Positions 49,766 through 56,079 of a stretch of 58,665 nt of DNA are shown here, one piece after another. The notes under the pieces were generated by a model. The model was not told the origin of the DNA. It did no database searches and saw only the letters and a program-made list of their open reading frames with translations. Location: contig JAIERF010000010.1 in assembly GCA_019747075.1 (NCBI GenBank), positions 1-58,665 on the forward strand, written 5' to 3'. A program made the translations under genes and the position numbers. The first letter of the stretch is position 1, and each line of letters begins with the position of its first letter. The stretch comes from Pseudomonadaceae bacterium (lineage in GTDB: Bacteria; Pseudomonadota; Gammaproteobacteria; Pseudomonadales; Pseudomonadaceae).

Positions 49766-49846
49766 GCTCACCTCCTTGAGCCGTGAACAGGCCGCACCAT
49801 GGGCATGGTGGCGGCCTGTGAAGGTGGCAGGTTAACGCCTGGCGCT

Positions 49847-50419
49847 TTAGCTGGCGAGCAGCCACAGGCCGGCACCCGCGGTGCCGGCCCCGGCCAGGCG
49901 CACCAGGCCAGCAGTAGCCAGCGGCAGGTAACGGGCCAGGGCATAGCTGCCGGCATGCAGCAGGGCGGTGGCGGCCACAAAGCCGCTGGCGTAGGTCAGC
50001 GGGCTGGTCGCGCCGGGCAGCTCCAGGCCGTGGGCGACACCGTGGCTCAGGCCAAACAGCGCCGTCAGGCCCAGGGCCGCGGCCAATGGCAAGCGCGCCG
50101 CCAGTGCCACCAGCAGGCCGAGGGCCAGCACCGAGCCGGCAATCCCGCTTTCCAGCAGTGGCACCTGGGTGCCGGCAAAACCGAGCAGGCCGCCGAGCAG
50201 CAGGCTGGCGACAAAGGCCACGGGCAACGCCCAGCGCGCCTGGCCCTGCTGCTGGGCCGCCCACAGGCCGACAGCGAGCATGGCCAATAGATGATCGAGG
50301 CCGCCGAGCGGGTGGCCGAGGCCGGCCAGCAGCCCGCTGGTCTCATGGCCCGGGTGGGCGAAGGCCAGCGTCGGAGTGAACAGCAGGGCGAGGGCAGACA
50401 GGCTGTTGCGCAGGTTCAT
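49847..50419 (-). CDS. ureJ: HupE/UreJ family nickel permease-like protein
   Basis: 190 aa with AAGGAG before ATG 50419. Signal peptide (about 1-21, LAFAHPGHE) then six hydrophobic helices. The family motif HPLGGLDHLLAM is at about residues 36-47, and GLSHGVAHGLE holds further histidines. Supplies nickel or helps its entry for urease/hydrogenase. Fourth in ureE-F-G-J, 20 nt after ureG. Confidence 0.92.
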   Translation of the reverse strand: MNLRNSLSALALLFTPTLAFAHPGHETSGLLAGLGHPLGGLDHLLAMLAVGLWAAQQQGQARWALPVAFVASLLLGGLLGFAGTQVPLLESGIAGSVLALGLLVALAARLPLAAALGLTALFGLSHGVAHGLELPGATSPLTYASGFVAATALLHAGSYALARYLPLATAGLVRLAGAGTAGAGLWLLAS

Positions 50420-50439
50420 GGTGAGTCTCCTTGATGGCT

Positions 50440-51054
50440 TCAGGCGGCGTTGAGCATGCCGTGACGTTCGATAAAGGCGATGATCTGTTCCAGCCCCAGG
50501 CCGGTTTTCTGGTTGCTGAACACGAATGGTTTGTCGCCACGCATCTTCAGGGTGTCGCGCTGCATCACCTCCAGGGACGCACCCACCAGCGGCGCCAGAT
50601 CGATCTTGTTGATTACCAGCAGGTCGGATTTGCAGATGCCCGGCCCGCCCTTGCGCGGCAGCTTGTCGCCGGCCGACACGTCGATCACATACAAGGTCAG
50701 GTCCGACAGCTCGGGGCTGAAGGTGGCTGACAGGTTGTCGCCGCCGGATTCGACGATGATCAGGTCCAGCCCCGGAAAGCGCCGGTTGAGCTGGTCGACC
50801 GCCTCCAGGTTGATCGAGGCGTCCTCGCGGATCGCCGTGTGCGGGCAGCCGCCGGTTTCCACGCCGATGATCCGTTCCGGCGCCAGGGCTTCATTGCGCA
50901 CCAGAAACTGCGCGTCTTCCTGGGTATAGATATCGTTGGTGACCACGGCCAGGTTGTAGCGCTCGCGCAGGGCCAGGCACAGGGCCAGGGTCAGGGCGGT
51001 CTTGCCGGAGCCGACCGGGCCGCCGATGCCAATGCGCAGGGGTTGGCTGTTCAT
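50440..51054 (-). CDS. ureG: Urease accessory GTPase UreG
   Basis: 204 aa. P-loop [30 protein letters not shown] with the metal-binding Cys-Pro-His, and VINKIDLAP. It drives nickel insertion into urease together with UreF, UreD and UreE. AAGGAAG ribosome-binding site upstream; 19 nt after ureF. Confidence 0.98.
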   Translation of the reverse strand: MNSQPLRIGIGGPVGSGKTALTLALCLALRERYNLAVVTNDIYTQEDAQFLVRNEALAPERIIGVETGGCPHTAIREDASINLEAVDQLNRRFPGLDLIIVESGGDNLSATFSPELSDLTLYVIDVSAGDKLPRKGGPGICKSDLLVINKIDLAPLVGASLEVMQRDTLKMRGDKPFVFSNQKTGLGLEQIIAFIERHGMLNAA

Positions 51055-51073
51055 GGTTGTGTCTTCCTTATCA

Positions 51074-51748
51074 TCAAGAACGAAATAAACGGCTGTACTG
51101 GCGCTCGTGCGCCATGCTCGTCAGGGCCAGGCCGAAGGCGGCGCTGCCCCAGTGCTGCGGGTCGATTGTGCTGGCTTGCTGCTGGGCGCTTTGCAGCACG
51201 GGCAGCAAGTGTGAGGCCAGGCGCTGGGCGGCTTGCTGGCCTAACGGCAGGGTCTTCATCAGCACCGCCAGTTGGTTCTCCAGCCAGCCCCACAGCCAGG
51301 CCGCCAGGGCATCCTGCGGGCTGATCTGCCAGGCACGGGCGGCCAGGGCCCAGGTCACGGCCAGACCCGGCTCAGCTAGCGTACTCAGGCAGTTTCGCGC
51401 CTGGTCATCCAGTTCCGGCAGACCTTGCAGCAGTTGCTGCAGGGAGTAGCCCATTTGCCGGCTTTCTTGTTGCAGTTCGCGGGTTTCGCGACTGGCGCGC
51501 TGTTGGGCGGCCAGGCTGTGTAGCTGCACCCAGTCCTCAAGCGCAGCGGCTTGGCAATGGGCGAATAACAGCGGTGCCTCGAAGCGCGCCAGGTTGAGCA
51601 GTAACTGATCGCTGATCCAGCGTTGGGCGCTTTCTGCGTTAGTGACCAGGCCCTGTTCCACGGCCATTTCCAGTCCCTGGGAATAGCTGTAACCACCAAT
51701 CGGCAGCTGCGGACTGGCCAGCCGCAGAAGCTGCCACGCCGGGTTCAC
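51074..51748 (-). CDS. ureF: Urease accessory protein UreF
   Basis: 224 aa, all-helical. Starts [25 protein letters not shown], the family signature. UreF acts as the gate for UreG GTPase in the UreD-UreF-UreG complex on apo-urease. Its start overlaps the ureE stop by 4 nt. Confidence 0.96.
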   Translation of the reverse strand: MNPAWQLLRLASPQLPIGGYSYSQGLEMAVEQGLVTNAESAQRWISDQLLLNLARFEAPLLFAHCQAAALEDWVQLHSLAAQQRASRETRELQQESRQMGYSLQQLLQGLPELDDQARNCLSTLAEPGLAVTWALAARAWQISPQDALAAWLWGWLENQLAVLMKTLPLGQQAAQRLASHLLPVLQSAQQQASTIDPQHWGSAAFGLALTSMAHERQYSRLFRS

Positions 51749-52245
51749 GTGCGCACACCGAACTGATGCAGACGCGGCGCATAACTGAACTCGGCATCGC
51801 CGGCATGTGAGTGGTGATGGCCGCCGCCGTAGGCACCTTGCTCGGGTTGATAGGGCGCCTCGATCAGCTCCACGCAGGCGCCCAGTTGTTCGAGCATGGC
51901 CTTGAGCACGTAGTCATCGGGCAGCCGCAGCCAGCCATCGCCCAGTTGCAGGGCCACATGACGGTTGCCTAGGTGATAGGCGGCGCGGGTCAGCTCGAAA
52001 GCATTGGCGCAGGTCACGTGCAGCAGCGCCTCGGGCCGCGCGCAGACGCGCACCACGCGGCCGTCCAGCGCCTGCAGGCAGTCGCCCTGTTGCAGCGCGG
52101 GCTGGCCGCGTTCGAGAAACAGGCCGACGTCTTCGCCCGCGGTGGTAAAGCAGCGCAGGCGACTCTTGCTGCGGGCCTCGAAGTTCAGCAGCAGTTCGGC
52201 GTCCCAGTGCTCCTGGGCGTGAATGCGGTGGTGGATGACCAGCAT
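51745..52245 (-). CDS. ureE: Urease nickel metallochaperone UreE
   Basis: 166 aa. N-terminal peptide-binding domain, C-terminal metal-binding domain (LGNRHVALQLGDGWLRLPDDYVL) and a histidine-rich tail (GGGHHHSHAGD) for nickel. First gene of ureEFGJ, 25 nt after the predicted sigma-54 transcription start. Confidence 0.96.
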   Translation of the reverse strand: MLVIHHRIHAQEHWDAELLLNFEARSKSRLRCFTTAGEDVGLFLERGQPALQQGDCLQALDGRVVRVCARPEALLHVTCANAFELTRAAYHLGNRHVALQLGDGWLRLPDDYVLKAMLEQLGACVELIEAPYQPEQGAYGGGHHHSHAGDAEFSYAPRLHQFGVRT

Positions 52246-52279
52246 GGCGACATTCCGGCAAAGTGAATGTCACTGGCAA

Positions 52280-52296
52280 AGCAAGGGTGGTGCCAA
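52280..52296 (-). promoter_or_regulatory. Sigma-54 promoter of ureEFGJ
   Basis: On the minus strand TTGGCAC-CACCC-TTGCTT: GG at -24 and GC at -12, with exactly 10 nt between them, a near-perfect match to TGGCAC-N5-TTGCW. It is 36 bp upstream of the ureE start. The inverted repeat CAACG-CCG-CGTTG at about 52313-52325 on its upstream side is a possible activator site but sits close for NtrC. Confidence 0.82.
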
Positions 52297-52378
52297 GCGC
52301 CCTATAAGTGTGCAACGCCGCGTTGGGCGGCGGCGTGCATCAGCTTGGGTAGATAGGCTGGGTTTATTTGGTGCGCGC

Positions 52379-53047
52379 TTAAGGTTGTTGCACTGCGGCA
52401 GTGCCTGGCTCGGCGTCGGGTTTGCCCAGGCCTTGCCAGTGCTTGCCGCCAATCATGATAAAGCGCAGTTGCTGGGTGATTTTGGCTTGCGCGGTCAGGT
52501 GCGCCGGCAGGGACTCGGCCGGTGGGTCGATGAGTTCCGGCAGGGTGGCGAACACGGTTTTCACCACCAGGTCGGCGACCACATCCATGGCCGCGTCATC
52601 CAGATGCGGCATGCGATTCATCAGTTTCAGGTCGGCCGCCAGGTCATCGGTGATGCGCTGACGCAGGTCCGTGAGGATCTGCCGCACTGGCTGCGAGCCA
52701 CCGTATTGTTCGCGGGCCAGAAACAGAAACTGGGCGCGGTTGGCGGCCACCGAGTCGAGAAAGATGCGCGTGCTGGCCTCGATCATGCCGCCCAGCTCGA
52801 ATTCATTGCGGCGTACCTGGCGCAGGGTTTCGCGAAAGGTCTCGCCGACCTCGGCCACTAGGGCCAGGCCCAGCTCGTCCATGTCATGGAAGTGCCGGTA
52901 GAACGCGGTCGGCACGATGCCGGCGGTGCGGGTCACCTCGCGCAGGCTCAGGCTGCCAAAGCCACGGCCGCCGTCCATCAAGGTGCGGGCAGCCGCCATC
53001 AAGGCCTGGCGGGTTTGCTGTTTTTGGGCGGCGCGGGGGGAAGGCAT
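52379..53047 (-). CDS. desT: TetR-family fatty-acid desaturase regulator DesT
   Basis: 222 aa. N-terminal TetR helix-turn-helix (LSLREVTRTAGIVPTAFYRHFHDMDEL, about 30-55) and a helical ligand domain. P. aeruginosa DesT represses the desCB genes when bound to saturated acyl-CoA ratios shift, sensing the unsaturated/saturated acyl-CoA balance. Same divergent arrangement with a ferredoxin-reductase gene and desB. The two palindromes that serve as probable operators are at 53135-53193. Confidence 0.93.
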   Translation of the reverse strand: MPSPRAAQKQQTRQALMAAARTLMDGGRGFGSLSLREVTRTAGIVPTAFYRHFHDMDELGLALVAEVGETFRETLRQVRRNEFELGGMIEASTRIFLDSVAANRAQFLFLAREQYGGSQPVRQILTDLRQRITDDLAADLKLMNRMPHLDDAAMDVVADLVVKTVFATLPELIDPPAESLPAHLTAQAKITQQLRFIMIGGKHWQGLGKPDAEPGTAAVQQP

Positions 53048-53134
53048 GGCGGCACAGCATCCTGGGTAACGGCCTGCACTTTAACAAAAGCTGTCTGGCG
53101 GCGTCGAACCGATAGGCGACCGTTTGGCGATTCA

Positions 53135-53152
53135 AGTGAACAAGTGTTGACT
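53135..53152. promoter_or_regulatory. DesT operator 1 (overlaps the -35 of the desCB-type genes)
   Basis: AGTGAACAAGTGTTGACT, near-palindrome (14 of 18 positions symmetric), very like the DesT operator of P. aeruginosa as I recall it (AGTGAAC...TTGTTGACT). The end TTGACT (53147-53152) can be the -35 box; CATCTT (53171-53176), 18 bp on, is a weak -10. Confidence 0.7.
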
Positions 53153-53177
53153 GAAACTTTGTTGCTCTGGCATCTTG

Positions 53178-53193
53178 GTGAACAATTGTTCAC
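53178..53193. promoter_or_regulatory. DesT operator 2, perfect palindrome
   Basis: GTGAACAATTGTTCAC, a perfect 16-bp palindrome that shares GTGAACA with operator 1. Centre at 53185.5, 42 bp from the centre of operator 1, and 13 bp before the ATG of the ferredoxin-reductase gene. Confidence 0.65.
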
Positions 53194-53206
53194 TGAGATT
53201 AAGCCC

Positions 53207-54298
53207 ATGGCCTTGATTCCCTTTGCCTGGATGCGCGCCAGTGCGGCGCTGTTGCAGCCGTTGCGGCGGCTGAGCGCCACGGCCTGGCTGCGCGAAGCGG
53301 ATGTCGATTTGCTTCTGCGGGCCCTGCACCCGGCCTGGTGCCTGAACCGGGTGTTGGCTCAGGTCGAGGCGCGCGAGTGGGTGGCCGAAGACATGCTGGC
53401 TCTGACCTTGCGCTGCAACGGCAACGCCCGCGGCTGGCAGGCCGGCCAGCATGTGCAGCTGTACATGCCGCATGACGGCACACGCCTGAGCCGCAGCTAC
53501 AGCCTGACGGCCGTGCACGGCGATGGCCGCATCGAGCTGGCGATCAAACGTCAGCCCGGCGGGCGCTTGTCTAACCAACTGCTCGACCATCTGCCGGTGG
53601 GCCAGGTGCTGGAACTGGGGCAGGCCGACGGCAGCCTGTATTGGCCGGCGAGCCGTGATGGCGTGCTGTTGCTGGCCGCCGGCAGCGGCATCACGCCGTT
53701 GTTGGGTTTGTTACGGCAAGCCCTGAGTCAGGGCTTCACGGCACCTATTACCCTGCTGCACTACGTGCGCCAGCGCAGTCAGCGGGCCTTCAACCGGGAA
53801 TTGCAGACCCTGATGAGCCAGTACCCGAACCTGCAGGTGCGCTGGGCCATCAGTGGCGAGCTGGCGGCGGCCGATGAACTTAGCGGGCGCTTTCAGCCGG
53901 CCCATCTGCACGATTTGCCGGGCAGCAGCCTGCTGGTCTGCGGCCCCCATGGCTTTGTCGCCAGCGTGCGCGAACAGTGGGCGGGCGAGGTGCAGGCGGA
54001 AGCCTTCAGCCTGCCGCCGGCCGAGGCGAGCGCCAGTTCGGCGCCGCTGCAGCTGCAGTTCGCGCGCAGCCAACTGGCGGTCACGGGTGACAGCGCCACC
54101 AGCCTGTTGCAACAAGCCGAAGCCCATGGCCTGCGGCCTGTGCACGGTTGTCGTCAGGGTATTTGCACACGCTGCACCTGCACCTTGCTCAGCGGCACGG
54201 TGCGCGACCTGCGCAACGGCCAGCTGCAGCACGAGCCCGGCCAACCCATCCGCATCTGCGTCAGCGTCCCTCAGGGCGATGTCGTGGTCGACCTGTGA
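53207..54298 (+). CDS. desC: Ferredoxin reductase of the acyl-CoA desaturase system (DesC-like)
   Basis: 363 aa from ATG 53207; the frame is open far upstream across the operators and desT, but family similarity begins here. FAD-binding domain (RSYSLTA), NAD(P)-binding domain (LAAGSGITPLLGLL, VCGPHGFV) and a C-terminal [2Fe-2S] domain with CRQGICTRC and a fourth Cys in RICVSVPQGD. It passes electrons from NAD(P)H to DesB. 11 nt before desB, so one operon. Confidence 0.92.
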   Translation: MALIPFAWMRASAALLQPLRRLSATAWLREADVDLLLRALHPAWCLNRVLAQVEAREWVAEDMLALTLRCNGNARGWQAGQHVQLYMPHDGTRLSRSYSLTAVHGDGRIELAIKRQPGGRLSNQLLDHLPVGQVLELGQADGSLYWPASRDGVLLLAAGSGITPLLGLLRQALSQGFTAPITLLHYVRQRSQRAFNRELQTLMSQYPNLQVRWAISGELAAADELSGRFQPAHLHDLPGSSLLVCGPHGFVASVREQWAGEVQAEAFSLPPAEASASSAPLQLQFARSQLAVTGDSATSLLQQAEAHGLRPVHGCRQGICTRCTCTLLSGTVRDLRNGQLQHEPGQPIRICVSVPQGDVVVDL

Positions 54299-54309
54299 AG
54301 GAGTCCACC

Positions 54310-55380
54310 ATGCGCGAAGACCGTCAATTATCCCCGGCTGAGCAGGATGCCTTCGGCGCCGAGCTGGATGCCCTACGCAACCGCACCCTGGCCGATCTCG
54401 GCGCCGCCGATGCGCGCTATATCCGCCGTATTCGCAGCGCCACAAGGCTCAGTGCCCTGGCCGGCCGACTGTTGCTGCTGGCCGGCTGGTTTCCGCCGAC
54501 CTGGCTGCTCGGCAGCCTGCTGCTGGGGCTGGCCAAGATCCTCGACAACATGGAGCTGGGCCACAACGTCATGCACGGCCAGTACGACTGGATGAACGAT
54601 CCTGAGCTGAGCGGGCGCACCTTCGAGTGGGACATCGCCGGCCCCGGTGATTTCTGGCGGCACACCCACAACCATATCCACCACACCTACACCAATGTGC
54701 TGGGCATGGACGATGACATCGGCTACGGCGTGGTGCGCCTGTTCCCGGAGCAGCGCTGGAAGCCGTATTACCGCTGGCAGCCGTTGTGGGTGACGATCCA
54801 GGCGCTGCTGTTTCAGTACTCGGTGGCGGTGCAACACCTGCGTCTCGATCAGTACTTCAAGGGGCGCATGAGCCGTGAAGAATTGCGCCCGCTGCTCAAG
54901 CAGTTCAACGGCAAGATCGCCCGCCAGTGGGCCAAGGATTACCTGTTCTTCCCGCTGCTGGCGCTGCTGCTGGGGGCCAATGCCCTGGCGGTGCTGGCCG
55001 GTAACGTGGTGGCCAATCTGATCCGTAACCTGTGGACCTTTGCGATCATCTTCTGCGGCCACTTCACCGAGCAGGCGGCTGTGTTCCCGGTCAGCGTGCT
55101 GGAGGGCGAAAGCCGTGGCCACTGGTACCTGCGGCAGATGCGCGGCTCCAGCAACCTGGAAGGTGGCCGGCTGTTTCATATCCTCACCGGCAACCTCAGT
55201 CACCAGATCGAACACCACCTGTTCCCCGACCTGCCGGCCCGTCGCTATGCCGAACTGGCCGTAGAAGTGCGCGAGATCGCCCAGCGCTACGGCCAGACCT
55301 ACAACAGCGGCAGCTTTGCCGCGCAGTTCGGTTCGGTGCTCAAACGTATCTGGGTCTATCGCCTGCCGAATGCTGTTTGA
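54310..55380 (+). CDS. desB: Membrane acyl-CoA delta-9 desaturase DesB
   Basis: 356 aa from ATG 54310 with AAGGAG 9-11 nt upstream; a longer frame to 54148 overlaps the reductase gene and is not used. Three histidine boxes: HNVMHG, HTHNHIHH and HQIEHH. Four hydrophobic segments (about 55-85 and 210-260). It introduces the cis double bond into saturated acyl-CoA from outside fatty acids. In P. aeruginosa it is controlled by DesT. Confidence 0.95.
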   Translation: MREDRQLSPAEQDAFGAELDALRNRTLADLGAADARYIRRIRSATRLSALAGRLLLLAGWFPPTWLLGSLLLGLAKILDNMELGHNVMHGQYDWMNDPELSGRTFEWDIAGPGDFWRHTHNHIHHTYTNVLGMDDDIGYGVVRLFPEQRWKPYYRWQPLWVTIQALLFQYSVAVQHLRLDQYFKGRMSREELRPLLKQFNGKIARQWAKDYLFFPLLALLLGANALAVLAGNVVANLIRNLWTFAIIFCGHFTEQAAVFPVSVLEGESRGHWYLRQMRGSSNLEGGRLFHILTGNLSHQIEHHLFPDLPARRYAELAVEVREIAQRYGQTYNSGSFAAQFGSVLKRIWVYRLPNAV

Positions 55381-55408
55381 TTGCGGCTATCAGTGACTCG
55401 CCGCAATC
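55379..55408. terminator. Weak hairpin over the convergent stops of desB and the response-regulator gene
   Basis: GATTGCGGC / GCCGCAATC, 9 bp with a 12-nt loop. It overlaps both stop codons, which are only 9 bp apart. No U-tract, so termination is uncertain. Confidence 0.35.
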
Positions 55409-56064
55409 GCCACCGCCGCAGCGGCGGTGCGGGTTTCTACGCCGAGTTTTACGTACACGTGCTCCAGGTGTTTGTTCACCGTGCGTGGGCTGAGGCCAAG
55501 GATGTCGCCGATGTCGCGGTTGGTCTTGCCGCAGGCCACCCATTGCAGCACTTCCACTTCCCGCTCGGTGAGCAGGTAACGGCTGCTCAACGCCGCCTGG
55601 GTTTGCGCGGCGCTCAGTTGCGGGCGCTCGGCCGGTAATTCACGGGCCGCGCGCAGGCTGCGAGCGGTGCGCAGGTGGGCGGCGACGCGGGCCAGCACTT
55701 CGTCGGTGCGAATCGGCTTGGTCACGTAGTCGATACCGCCGGCGGCAAAGCCTTCGACCACATGCTCGCTGTCGCTCAGGGCGGTCATAAACAGCACCGG
55801 AATGTCCGCCAGCTCGGCCTGGGCCTTGATCCGCCGACAGGTTTCGAAGCCGTCGATGCCCGGCATCATGGCGTCCAGCAGGACCACGTCGGGACGCCGG
55901 CGGTGCATGCGTTCCAGGGCGCTGGTGCCGTCCATGGCCACCAGCACCATATAACCGGCCAGGTCGAGGGCGTCCGAGAGCAGGGCCAGGTTGTCCGGGG
56001 TGTCGTCAACGATCAGCACAATGCCTTGTTCGATCGGGGCGATGGCGGTGAGGGCAGCGGTCAT
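55390..56064 (-). CDS. NarL/LuxR-family response regulator
   Basis: 224 aa, AAGGA before ATG 56064. Receiver domain (about 14-130) with the phospho-acceptor in VVLLDAMMPGIDGFE, the Thr in FMTALSD and Lys in YVTKPIR; LuxR-type helix-turn-helix (about 160-220; LTEREVEVLQWVACGKTNRDIG). It begins 15 nt after the kinase stop, so it is the cognate partner of that kinase. Target genes unknown. Confidence 0.93.
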   Translation of the reverse strand: MTAALTAIAPIEQGIVLIVDDTPDNLALLSDALDLAGYMVLVAMDGTSALERMHRRRPDVVLLDAMMPGIDGFETCRRIKAQAELADIPVLFMTALSDSEHVVEGFAAGGIDYVTKPIRTDEVLARVAAHLRTARSLRAARELPAERPQLSAAQTQAALSSRYLLTEREVEVLQWVACGKTNRDIGDILGLSPRTVNKHLEHVYVKLGVETRTAAAAVAIAASH

Positions 56065-56079
56065 GGCGGTGTCCTTGGC

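Noticed and set aside
52886-53206. 107-codon N-terminal extension of the ferredoxin-reductase frame
   Set aside because: It runs through desT and both operators; the family begins at 53207.
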